A DNA stretch of 64,000 nucleotides, from contig CACEFQ010000001.1 of assembly GCA_902558885.1 (NCBI GenBank), positions 62,001-126,000 on the forward strand, given 5' to 3'. Made by a program: the position numbers and the translations under genes. The notes beneath the pieces were generated by a model, which saw only the letters and a program-made list of their open reading frames with translations, was not told the DNA's origin and did no database searches. The stretch is from an uncultured SAR116 cluster alpha proteobacterium. GTDB lineage: Bacteria > Pseudomonadota > Alphaproteobacteria > Puniceispirillales > Marisalimonadaceae. Below, piece by piece: positions 28,879-37,113 of this stretch (its first letter is position 1; each line of letters opens with the position of its first letter).

Positions 28879-29469
28879 ATGAAAAAATTAAAAGAAAAAA
28901 ACAATGAAAATTATGATTTTGTCTTAAAGCAAAAAATAGTGGAAGCTCTAATTTTTTCTTCTTCTGATCCAGTACCTTATCATGAATTATTAAAAAGAAT
29001 TATAGATAAAAATATACTAAATGAAATTTTAGAAAACTTGGAAAAAAAATATTCCTCAAGTGGAGTAAATTTGTATATTGTTAATGATACATATGCATTT
29101 AGAACATCTTTAGATGTTTCAGAGTTTTTAAATATTGAAAAAATTGTTCCAAAACCATTGTCACGTGCAGCAACTGAAACTCTAGCAATTATTGCTTACC
29201 ATCAACCTATTACACGCTCAGAGATAGAAAATATTCGTGGAGTTTCTCTTAGTAGAGGAACCCTTGATGTATTATTAGAATTAGAATGGATTCGACCCGG
29301 TCATAGGAAATCAACTCCAGGAAATCCACTTACATGGAAAACCACAAATTTGTTTTTAGATTATTTTAATCTTAAAAATATCAAAGATCTCCCAGGAATT
29401 GAAGATCTTAAAAACTCAGGTTTACTTGATAAAAATAAAGTTATTTTTAATGATCAATCTGTTGAGTAA
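28879..29469 (+). CDS. scpB: Segregation and condensation protein B
   Basis: The 196-residue protein binds ScpA as a dimer of two winged-helix domains in the SMC complex. The signature is in VEALIFSSSDPVPYHEL at the N-terminus and RAATETLAIIAYHQPITRSEIENIRGV in the second domain. The ending GLLD is typical. It follows scpA by 37 bases. Confidence 0.94.
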   Translation: MKKLKEKNNENYDFVLKQKIVEALIFSSSDPVPYHELLKRIIDKNILNEILENLEKKYSSSGVNLYIVNDTYAFRTSLDVSEFLNIEKIVPKPLSRAATETLAIIAYHQPITRSEIENIRGVSLSRGTLDVLLELEWIRPGHRKSTPGNPLTWKTTNLFLDYFNLKNIKDLPGIEDLKNSGLLDKNKVIFNDQSVE

Positions 29470-29497
29470 ATGTAATTTAATTATTGGGATTTAAATA

Positions 29498-30574
29498 TTG
29501 TTAGAATTTTTAAATATTTCACATAAATATGAAAAAAAAATAATTTTGAATGACTTTTCTATGAAACTTGAAGCAGGAGAAGTGGTTTCGTTGTTAGGTC
29601 CTTCTGGATGTGGAAAAACAACATTACTTAAATTAGCAAGTGGAATAGAAAAACTTCAAAAGGGTGAAATAAAATTAAATGATGAAATTGTTTCATCTTT
29701 CAATTTTCATTTAAATTCAGATAAAAGACAAATTGGATATGTTTTTCAAGATTGTGCATTATTTCCGCACTTAACTGTTGTAGAAAATATTTTCTTTGGA
29801 ATAAAAAAGAATCATATAGAAAAAAGTTCACAAAAAATTCAAAACTTAATGGATCAAATTGATATTTCTAATGTGGCTGATAACTATCCTCATGAATTAT
29901 CAGGTGGTCAACAACAACAAGTTGCATTAGTTAGAGCTATGGCTTCTGATCCAAAAATTATTTTTTTAGATGAACCTTATTCAAATTTAGATTCTAGATT
30001 AAAGGAAAAAATTAGAGACCAAATGTTACATATTTTAAGGGAACACAAAATTTCAGCATTATTAGTGACTCATGATCCAGAAGAAGCAATGTTTATGTCT
30101 GATAAAATTGGTGTCTTAAATAATGGATGTATTGAACAATTTGGAAGTCCTATAGATCTATATTTAAGACCAAAATCAGCTTTCATAGCTGAGTTTTTTG
30201 GAGAAATAAATATACTTGAAGGATTCGTTAAGGAAGGTTCTGTAAGCACTGTACTAGGTGCTTTTAATTGTTCTCAAAGATTTAATAATAAGAAGGTAAA
30301 AATTGTCATAAGGGACGAAGCAATTAAATTGTTTTCAGCAACTAAACTTAATTTAAATTCAAAAGATAAAACAGATTTTATAAAATCTTCATATTTTGGA
30401 TATGTTATGGAAACAAGATTACTTGCTGGTTCAAGTTTGGTTCATTTATCATTGAAAGTTAATGAATTAAATTTTCACATTCATGCGAGAATTCCTGGAC
30501 TTAATTTTTTTAAAGTTGGTGAAAAGGTAATTGTTGAAACTGATCCAACACAAATTTTTATCTTTGAGCAATAA
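29498..30574 (+). CDS. Orphan ABC transporter ATP-binding protein with TOBE domain
   Basis: The 358-residue ATPase resembles the FbpC/PotA/CysA group of importer ATPases. Walker A is GPSGCGKTT, the Q-loop VFQDCALFPHLTV, the signature LSGGQQQQVALVRA, Walker B IIFLDEPYSNLD and the switch LLVTHDPEEAM. After residue 240 a TOBE-type regulatory domain follows, ending in GEKVIVETDPTQIFIFE. The pattern FFGEINILEG and YLRPKSAFIAEF resemble iron(III) FbpC. No permease or binding protein is next to it; it sits between scpB and tatA. The start is a TTG at 29498, preceded by a GGGA at a workable distance. Substrate unknown. Confidence 0.85.
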   Translation: MLEFLNISHKYEKKIILNDFSMKLEAGEVVSLLGPSGCGKTTLLKLASGIEKLQKGEIKLNDEIVSSFNFHLNSDKRQIGYVFQDCALFPHLTVVENIFFGIKKNHIEKSSQKIQNLMDQIDISNVADNYPHELSGGQQQQVALVRAMASDPKIIFLDEPYSNLDSRLKEKIRDQMLHILREHKISALLVTHDPEEAMFMSDKIGVLNNGCIEQFGSPIDLYLRPKSAFIAEFFGEINILEGFVKEGSVSTVLGAFNCSQRFNNKKVKIVIRDEAIKLFSATKLNLNSKDKTDFIKSSYFGYVMETRLLAGSSLVHLSLKVNELNFHIHARIPGLNFFKVGEKVIVETDPTQIFIFEQ

Positions 30575-30655
30575 ATAATTTTTGTATATAAAAAAATATA
30601 AATTACATATAATGTGTTTTTAATTTAAAATTATTTTAAATAGGAGATTTGTATC

Positions 30656-30910
30656 ATGGGTGCATTTAGTATTTGGCATTGGATTATTGTATTAATTGTT
30701 GTTTTAATTTTATTTGGTGGAAAAGGTAAATTATCTAGTATAATGGGTGATTTTGGTAAAGGATTAAAAAATTTCAAAGATCAGGTTAAGTCTAATAAAG
30801 AAAATGATGAAGAAATAGAAGTTATTGCTGAAACAAAAACCAAACCTAAAAAAAAGACTGTTAAAAAAACAGCAAAAAAGAAGAAACAAACTGTTAAAAA
30901 GAAATCTTAA
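30656..30910 (+). CDS. tatA: Twin-arginine translocase subunit A
   Basis: The 84-residue protein has a short N-terminal membrane helix ([15 protein letters not shown]), the hinge FGGKGKLSS and an amphipathic helix ([16 protein letters not shown]), the canonical TatA plan. It oligomerises to let folded proteins cross the inner membrane. The C-terminal 25 residues are unusually rich in lysine and threonine ([20 protein letters not shown]), much more basic than typical acidic tails. AGGAG lies ahead of the ATG, and TATAAT at 30608-30613 is a possible -10 element. It begins a tatABC operon. Confidence 0.94.
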   Translation: MGAFSIWHWIIVLIVVLILFGGKGKLSSIMGDFGKGLKNFKDQVKSNKENDEEIEVIAETKTKPKKKTVKKTAKKKKQTVKKKS

Positions 30911-30925
30911 GTAAAGTAATGTTTA

Positions 30926-31288
30926 ATGCTTGATATTGGTTTTCCAGAGTTTCTATTAATTTCTTTTGTATTGCTTATAGTAGTTGGTCCAAAAGATTTA
31001 CCAAAAGTTCTAAGGTCGATTACATCTTTTATAAGAAAAATTAAATCTATGGCTTCACAATTTCATTCGGGAATTGATGATTTAGCAAATGAAGCTGAGA
31101 TTTCTGATTTAAGAAAAGAAGTTAATAAAATTGATAAGAAATCCCTAATCGATGACAATGTAGGTGAAATTAAAGAATTAGAAGATGATGTTAATATAAA
31201 ATCAATAAAAAATGATGTTGATGATATAAAAAATGCGAATAGTACAAAAACAGATAAAAAATTAAATTCAAAAATAAAAAATTTATAA
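30926..31288 (+). CDS. tatB: Twin-arginine translocase subunit B
   Basis: The 120-residue protein has an N-terminal membrane helix with the TatB glutamate and proline (FPEFLLISFVLLIVVGPKDLPKVLRS), then an amphipathic helix and a long charged tail. It forms the Tat signal-peptide receptor with TatC. It is 15 bases after tatA and 14 bases before tatC. Confidence 0.93.
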   Translation: MLDIGFPEFLLISFVLLIVVGPKDLPKVLRSITSFIRKIKSMASQFHSGIDDLANEAEISDLRKEVNKIDKKSLIDDNVGEIKELEDDVNIKSIKNDVDDIKNANSTKTDKKLNSKIKNL

Positions 31289-31302
31289 TTTAAAATAATA
31301 AT

Positions 31303-32082
31303 ATGAGCAAAGCCAAAAATCTTGAACAAAATATGACATTATTAGACCACCTTATTGAACTAAGGAATAGACTATTAGTATCATTTTGTGCATTTTTAAT
31401 TTTATTTTTCCTCTGCTTCATTAAATTTACAGATGACAATCAAAATCTTGCAGATATCGTTTATATGTTTTTGCAAGCCCCACTTGCTTCTCAAATACTT
31501 GAAAATGGTGGAAGAATGATATTTACTGCCTTGCATGAAGGTTTTTTTACACAGGTTAAAGTTGCTTTTTTTATATCTTTATGCGTTTCTTTACCTATAT
31601 TTTTAATTCAAATATGGAGGTTTGTTGCGCCAGGTTTATATCAAAATGAAAAACAAGCTTTTCTTCCTTTTCTGTTGGCCACTCCTATCTTATTTATAGC
31701 TGGTGCAGCTATGGTTTACTATATTGTTATACCTCTTGCGTGGGACTTCTTTCTTTCTTTTCAAGTAAATAGTGTGGATGGTTCACTCCCTATAGAATTA
31801 GAACCAAGAATTTCAGAATACCTTTCATTAATCATGAAACTGATTTTTGCTTTTGGATTATGTTTTGAATTACCAGTCATTTTATTATTGCTAGTCAAAA
31901 CGGGTATTATCACACCAGATGATTTAGCGAGCAAAAGAAAGTATGCAATCTTAACTGCTTTTGTTATTGCAGCTATACTTACACCGCCAGATGTTATCTC
32001 ACAAATTTTACTCGCATTACCAATTATCGTTTTATACGAAGTATCTATAATTTTTTCTAAATTTCTCAGTAAAAGTAAGTAA
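31303..32082 (+). CDS. tatC: Twin-arginine translocase subunit C
   Basis: The 259-residue polytopic protein has six membrane helices and the conserved N-terminal patch LLDHLIELRNRLL that binds the twin-arginine signal. The motif FVAPGLYQNEKQAFLPF and the glutamate in CFELPVILLLLV are typical TatC features. It completes the Tat operon and is followed after a few bases by serS. Confidence 0.96.
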   Translation: MSKAKNLEQNMTLLDHLIELRNRLLVSFCAFLILFFLCFIKFTDDNQNLADIVYMFLQAPLASQILENGGRMIFTALHEGFFTQVKVAFFISLCVSLPIFLIQIWRFVAPGLYQNEKQAFLPFLLATPILFIAGAAMVYYIVIPLAWDFFLSFQVNSVDGSLPIELEPRISEYLSLIMKLIFAFGLCFELPVILLLLVKTGIITPDDLASKRKYAILTAFVIAAILTPPDVISQILLALPIIVLYEVSIIFSKFLSKSK

Positions 32083-32093
32083 AAGAGTTTTTG

Positions 32094-33383
32094 ATGCACG
32101 ATATAAAATTTATAAGAAACAATCCTGAAAAATTTGCAAAACAAATGTATCGTAGAGGTTTGGATGTTGATATATCTTCAATGCTCGAAATTGATAAAAT
32201 CATTAGAAAAAAACAATCTGAAATACAAGTTATACAAGAGCAAAGAAATAATAGTTCAAAAGAAATTGGAAAGCTAATATCTGAAGGCAAAGATGTATCA
32301 GAATTAAAAAAAAATATTTCTAATTTCAAGTCTGAATTAACAACAATAGATCAAGAAATTAAAAAATATTCTAGTAAACTAAATGATATTTTAAAATTAT
32401 TACCAAACAGTTTAGATGATGATGTTCCTGATGGGGATAATGATAATGATAATAAATTAATTAAAGAGTGGGGAACTAAACCTAAATTTTCTTTTGAGCC
32501 TCTAGACCATGTAGAGATTGGAGAAAAACTAAATTTACTTGATTTTAAGACTGGTGTAAAGATATCAGGATCAAGATTCGTTTTATTAAGAGGGAAAGTA
32601 GCTCTATTAGAAAGAGCGCTATCTGCATTTATGATAGACACTCATGTAAACAATTTTGGTTTTGAAGAAATTTCTCCACCTTATATCGTAAGAGACGAGG
32701 CACTTTTTGGTACTGGTCAGCTTCCTAAATTTACAGACGATTTATTTTGTACAACAGACCAAAGATGGTTAATTCCTACAGCTGAAGTGCCATTAACAAA
32801 TATTGTAAGGGATGAAATTCTTGATAAAAATAGTTTACCATTAAGATTTGTTGCCAATACTCCTTGTTTCAGATCGGAAGCTGGCGCAGCTGGCACTGAT
32901 ACGAGGGGTATGATACGTCAACACCAATTTTCTAAAGTGGAAATGGTTTTTATAACAAATCCAATTAATTCAGATGAAGAATTGAACAAATTAGTTTCTT
33001 GTGCAGAAACTATTCTAAAAAAATTAGAATTACCATATAGAATTATGAAGTTATGCTCAGGAGATGTTGGTTTTTCAGCTAAGAAAACGTTTGATCTTGA
33101 GGTTTGGCTTCCTGGACAAAATTTAGGAAAAGGTATGTATAGAGAAATTTCATCTTGCTCTAATTGTGGAGATTTTCAAGCAAGGAGAATGAATGCCAAA
33201 TTTAAGGATAAAGAAACAAATAAAATTGACTTCTTACATACACTAAATGGTTCTGGTTTAGCCATTGGAAGAACAATAATAGCTATATTAGAAAATTATC
33301 AACAGAGTGACGGATCTGTAGTTATCCCTGATGTTCTTGTGCCCTACATGAAGGGAATTAAAAAAATTGAAGCATTAAATTAA
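32094..33383 (+). CDS. serS: Seryl-tRNA synthetase
   Basis: The 429-residue class II synthetase charges tRNA-Ser. Residues 1-110 form the coiled-coil arm (NFKSELTTIDQEIKKYSSKL). Class II motifs are visible: motif 2 as PCFRSEAGAAGTDTRGMIRQHQF with KVEMV after it, and motif 3 as LNGSGLAIGRTIIAILENYQ. The ATG at 32094 is preferred to the TTG three bases earlier. It lies between tatC and surE, a usual alphaproteobacterial order. Confidence 0.97.
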   Translation: MHDIKFIRNNPEKFAKQMYRRGLDVDISSMLEIDKIIRKKQSEIQVIQEQRNNSSKEIGKLISEGKDVSELKKNISNFKSELTTIDQEIKKYSSKLNDILKLLPNSLDDDVPDGDNDNDNKLIKEWGTKPKFSFEPLDHVEIGEKLNLLDFKTGVKISGSRFVLLRGKVALLERALSAFMIDTHVNNFGFEEISPPYIVRDEALFGTGQLPKFTDDLFCTTDQRWLIPTAEVPLTNIVRDEILDKNSLPLRFVANTPCFRSEAGAAGTDTRGMIRQHQFSKVEMVFITNPINSDEELNKLVSCAETILKKLELPYRIMKLCSGDVGFSAKKTFDLEVWLPGQNLGKGMYREISSCSNCGDFQARRMNAKFKDKETNKIDFLHTLNGSGLAIGRTIIAILENYQQSDGSVVIPDVLVPYMKGIKKIEALN

Positions 33384-33387
33384 TCAC

Positions 33388-34149
33388 ATGAACAAAAAAT
33401 TGAATAATATTCTTGTTTCCAATGATGATGGATATGAATCTATTGGCTTAAGAGTTCTATTAAATATTGCTGAGCGGCTAGCAGATAATGTATTCACAGT
33501 ATCTCCAAAAAAAAATCAATCAGCTAAATCAAAATCTATTTCAATAAAAGAAAATATTAACTTTACAGAAATATCAAAAAATTTTTGGATTGTTGATGGC
33601 ACACCAACTGATTGTATGATATTTGCTCTCAATTATTTATTTAAAAAAAACAAGCCTGATTTAATTCTTAGTGGTATAAATGCTGGTAGTAATATTGGAG
33701 ATGAAGTTTCTTATTCAGGTACTGTGGGGGCTGCATGGGAGGGTGCAGTTAGGAGAATAGATTCAATTGCGCTAAGTCAATATGGTGGTGATGATAAAAT
33801 TAATTCTTATGAGTGCTCACAAGCAAAAGGTTTTGAAATCATAAACTATCTACTAAAAATCAAATCAGAAACCACTAGGTTTTATAATGTAAATTTTCCA
33901 TACATAAATTCACCTAATTTAGAAAATGTTAGAAGTTCATTCACAACTCTAGCATCCCAAAAAATTGCTGATCAAATTTTATTTGATGATAATTTTAGTT
34001 ACTTCACAATAGGTAGAATGATTAATGATCAGAGATCTTTAATCAATACTGATTTAGAATGTTTAAAGAAAAATAAAATCTCTATAACACCATTGACTTT
34101 AAATTTAAGTAATAATGAATTTTTAAATAAAATGAACCATGATATTTGA
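33388..34149 (+). CDS. surE: 5'/3'-nucleotidase SurE
   Basis: The 253-residue protein dephosphorylates nucleoside monophosphates and is linked to survival in stationary phase. The metal-binding N-terminus VSNDDGYES, the loop PKKNQSAKSKSISI, the SGINAGSNIGDEVSYSGTVG stretch and the AAWEG motif are all SurE signatures. Its last 11 bases overlap the start of pcm, which is the standard surE-pcm pairing. Confidence 0.95.
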   Translation: MNKKLNNILVSNDDGYESIGLRVLLNIAERLADNVFTVSPKKNQSAKSKSISIKENINFTEISKNFWIVDGTPTDCMIFALNYLFKKNKPDLILSGINAGSNIGDEVSYSGTVGAAWEGAVRRIDSIALSQYGGDDKINSYECSQAKGFEIINYLLKIKSETTRFYNVNFPYINSPNLENVRSSFTTLASQKIADQILFDDNFSYFTIGRMINDQRSLINTDLECLKKNKISITPLTLNLSNNEFLNKMNHDI

Positions 34150-34783
34150 AAGTACAATTCAAAAAGCTAATTTAATTATGAAATTAAGATCTATGGGTAT
34201 TTCTTCTAAAAACGTTTTATCTGCAATTGAAAAAATTCCTAGAGAAATTTTTCTACCTTCTAACTTTAAGGATTATGCATATGAAAATAATCCTCTACCT
34301 ATTGGTTTTGAACAAACAATAAGTCAACCGTATATAGTTGCCTTGATGACTGAAGCTTTGTCGCTAAAAGGAAATGAAGTGATTTTAGAAATAGGAACTG
34401 GTTCAGGTTATCAAACATCTATTTTATCTATTTTATCAAGAAGAGTTTATTCAATTGAAAGAATTCGTCCCTTATTAGTAAACGCAATTAGTTGTTTTAA
34501 AAAACTTAAGTTAACAAATATAATTTGTGAATGTAGAGATGGATTTTTGGGATGGCCAAAATTAGCACCATTTGATCATTTAATAATAACATGTGCAGTT
34601 GAAAAAATTGATGATAGATTATTAAGTCAGGTTAGATTTAATGGCACTTGTGTGGTGCCAGTAGGATCTGTTTTAGAAGGGCAAAGATTAAAAAAAATAA
34701 CTGTAAAAAATTACAGAAAAAACGATATTTGGGAAGATCTTGGTCAGGTCAATTTCGTTCCATTAATAAGTGATAATTATTGA
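34139..34783 (+). CDS. pcm: Protein-L-isoaspartate O-methyltransferase
   Basis: The 214-residue enzyme methylates isoaspartyl residues in damaged proteins with S-adenosylmethionine. The family motif SQPYIVALMTEAL and the SAM motif VILEIGTGSGYQTSIL are both clear, and VYSIERI and FDHLIITCAVEKI follow at the right spacing. The gene overlaps surE by 11 bases, so the two are probably coupled in translation. Confidence 0.94.
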   Translation: MIFESTIQKANLIMKLRSMGISSKNVLSAIEKIPREIFLPSNFKDYAYENNPLPIGFEQTISQPYIVALMTEALSLKGNEVILEIGTGSGYQTSILSILSRRVYSIERIRPLLVNAISCFKKLKLTNIICECRDGFLGWPKLAPFDHLIITCAVEKIDDRLLSQVRFNGTCVVPVGSVLEGQRLKKITVKNYRKNDIWEDLGQVNFVPLISDNY

Positions 34784-34829
34784 AATTTGTTTGATTTTAA
34801 TTTAAATCTTAGAGAATAAGGTGTTTAGA

Positions 34830-35738
34830 TTGAACAAAAGTTATTACATTATTTTAGTTTTCTTCGTTTTTGGATGTCAAAGTAAAAATTTTTATGATGG
34901 CTTAAAAAAAGACCTTGCTCCTGAAAAAGAAGCCAAAATTTTTAATAAAACTTCTAGTTCAAATAAAATAAATATTCCATTAAATGGTATGATAATTGTC
35001 AAAGAAAATGATACGATTTTTAGTATTTCAAACAAATATAAAGTAATTCCCAGAGATATTATTGAAGATAATAATCTTTCAAAACCTTATGAATTAAAAC
35101 CTAATCAAATTTTATTTTTAAGACATGAAAATATTTATGTTGTAAAAGAGCATGATACTGTTGAAAAAATTTCAAAAAGATTTGCCGTTAAAAAATCAGA
35201 AATTATTAGATTAAATAAACTTAAAACTCCCTTTAATTTAGTTGTAGGTAACAAAATCTTAATTCCATTGCTTAAAGATTTTTCAGTTGTTGACTTAATT
35301 ATTAATGAAAAAGTTTATAATTCAAAACAAATAACTAAAAATAAACATATTGCTAATAATGAAAAAATTAAAAATGCTCCTGTTTTTCTTTGGCCAGCAA
35401 AAGGTAAAGTTATAAAAAGTTTTGGTAATTTTGGTAAAGGTCAACATTATGATGGTATTGATATTATGTTTGGTAAAAACAAACCTATTTATTCAGCATA
35501 TGATGGAGAAGTAGCGTTTGTTGGATCACAAATTAAAAAGTTTGGTAATTTAATAATTATAAAACATAATCAGTCCTGGGTAACTGCATATTCTAATTTA
35601 GGTAAGTATAATGTTAAAGTTGGTGACAAAATAAAAAAACAACAAATAATTGCTTATACGCCTAATAACGAAAATTATTTTCACTTTCAACTAAGACACA
35701 ATAGAAATCCAGTTAACCCATTGAGTTATTTAAATTAA
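34830..35738 (+). CDS. LysM/M23 peptidase-family lipoprotein (NlpD-like)
   Basis: The 302-residue protein has a lipoprotein signal with lipobox VFGC, two LysM repeats (roughly residues 48-95 and 100-148: IVKENDTIFSISNKYKV and VVKEHDTVEKISKRFAV) and a C-terminal M23 peptidase domain. The domain retains GQHYDGIDIMF and FHFQLRH, but the expected first zinc histidine reads as HYDG, and the HxH motif is HFQ; so it may be a degenerate, NlpD-like activator of amidases and not an active enzyme. The TTG at 34830 is preferred because TAAGG lies upstream; a GTG at 34821 is also possible. The position after surE-pcm is the usual nlpD place. Confidence 0.86.
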   Translation: MNKSYYIILVFFVFGCQSKNFYDGLKKDLAPEKEAKIFNKTSSSNKINIPLNGMIIVKENDTIFSISNKYKVIPRDIIEDNNLSKPYELKPNQILFLRHENIYVVKEHDTVEKISKRFAVKKSEIIRLNKLKTPFNLVVGNKILIPLLKDFSVVDLIINEKVYNSKQITKNKHIANNEKIKNAPVFLWPAKGKVIKSFGNFGKGQHYDGIDIMFGKNKPIYSAYDGEVAFVGSQIKKFGNLIIIKHNQSWVTAYSNLGKYNVKVGDKIKKQQIIAYTPNNENYFHFQLRHNRNPVNPLSYLN

Positions 35739-36598
35739 TAGATTTTAATATTTTGTCTACCGGCTAAATCTTGAATAAATTGCCAAGCTACTCTTCCTGA
35801 TCTCGCACCTCTAGTAATTGACCACTCAAGTGCCTCTGATTTAAGTTTGTTTTTTTCAAAAGATATTTTAAATTCATTACAATATGCTTCGACTATGGTT
35901 AGAAATGTATCTTGATCCATATTATGAAATCCAATCCATAATCCAAATCTATCCGATAAAGAAACCTTTTCTTCTACAGACTCTGAAGGATTTATAGCTG
36001 TGGATCTCTCATTTTCCATCATGTCTCTTGGCATTAAATGTCTTCTATTTGATGTTGCATAAAAAATTACATTAATTGGCTTCCCTTCTATACCTCCATC
36101 AAGTGCAGCTTTTAGGCTTTTATAATTATTTTCTCCAGTATCAAAAGACAAATCGTCACATAATAAAATAAATCTATAATTTTTGTGTTGTGATAAAAGT
36201 AATAAAAGTTCAGGAAGTTCTGATATATCTTCTCTATGAATCTCAACTAATTTTAAAGTTTTAGAATTTGTTTTAACGATAACTTCTTTATGAACTGCTT
36301 TAACAAGAGAAGATTTACCTGTTCCTCTTGCTCCCCACAACAAAGCATTATTTGCGCTCAAATTTTTGGAAAAATTTAAAGTGTTGTCTAAAAGTATTTC
36401 TTTCTGTTTATCAATGCCTTGAAGAAGGGAAATAGGAATACGATTTATATTTTCAACAGGTCTAATTAATCCAGATTTTGACTCAAAAATAAAACCTTCG
36501 CTTTGATCCAAATTATTAATTTTCTTGTCTGGTGGAGCCAATCTTTCTAAAGCGTTAGCAATTCTTTCTAAAATAGAATTCGAGATATTATCAACCAT
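35735..36598 (-). CDS. DUF815 family AAA ATPase
   Basis: The 287-residue protein is an AAA-type ATPase of the DUF815 family, found beside secDF-yajC in many Alphaproteobacteria. Walker A is WGARGTGKSSLVKA, Walker B is FILLCDDLSFD, and sensor-type residues follow in VIFYATSNRRHLMPRD. The end, ITRGARSGRVAWQFIQDLAG, is characteristic. No function is established. It overlaps the end of the M23 gene tail to tail and is divergent from yajC. Confidence 0.9.
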   Translation of the reverse strand: MVDNISNSILERIANALERLAPPDKKINNLDQSEGFIFESKSGLIRPVENINRIPISLLQGIDKQKEILLDNTLNFSKNLSANNALLWGARGTGKSSLVKAVHKEVIVKTNSKTLKLVEIHREDISELPELLLLLSQHKNYRFILLCDDLSFDTGENNYKSLKAALDGGIEGKPINVIFYATSNRRHLMPRDMMENERSTAINPSESVEEKVSLSDRFGLWIGFHNMDQDTFLTIVEAYCNEFKISFEKNKLKSEALEWSITRGARSGRVAWQFIQDLAGRQNIKIY

Positions 36599-36720
36599 TA
36601 TAAAAGCCTAAATAAGTAAAAGTTGTAATATATATAATTTTTAAATTTTATCTATGGTCTTTCTTAGTTTTTTTTTATATAAGTTGTTATCTTTATATAA
36701 AGTTTACAATGGAGTTACTT

Positions 36721-37077
36721 ATGATTTCAAGTGCATTTGCTCAATCAGCAGCTGGAGGAGCTGGAGGTTTTTCATTACAGGGTCTTTTACCATTCATTTT
36801 AATTTTTATAATTTTTTATTTTTTACTTATAAGGCCTCAACAAAAAAGAGTTAAACAACACAAATTGATGGTTGAGAGTTTAAAAAGGGGGAACAAAGTT
36901 TTAACTGCAGGAGGTATACTTGGTGTAGTTACAAAAGCTATTGATGGGTCGGAAACTGTAAGTGTAGAAATTGCTTCAGGTGTAACTGTAGAGCTTGCAA
37001 GACAAATGATATCTGAGGTTCGTGGTGATCAAAAGCTGAAACCTGAAGATAAAAAATCAAATTCAAAGAAAAAGTAA
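36721..37077 (+). CDS. yajC: Preprotein translocase subunit YajC
   Basis: The 118-residue protein has one membrane helix (LLPFILIFIIFYFLLIRP) followed by QQKRVKQHKLMVESLKRGNKVLTAGGILG, the YajC signature. It joins SecD and SecF in the Sec holotranslocon. The ATG at 36721 is chosen because a GGAG sits six bases upstream; an earlier ATG at 36709 would add four residues. It leads the yajC-secD-secF operon. Confidence 0.94.
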   Translation: MISSAFAQSAAGGAGGFSLQGLLPFILIFIIFYFLLIRPQQKRVKQHKLMVESLKRGNKVLTAGGILGVVTKAIDGSETVSVEIASGVTVELARQMISEVRGDQKLKPEDKKSNSKKK

Positions 37078-37113
37078 TTAAAATAACTTCTATTATTTTT
37101 ATGGTTTTGTAAG

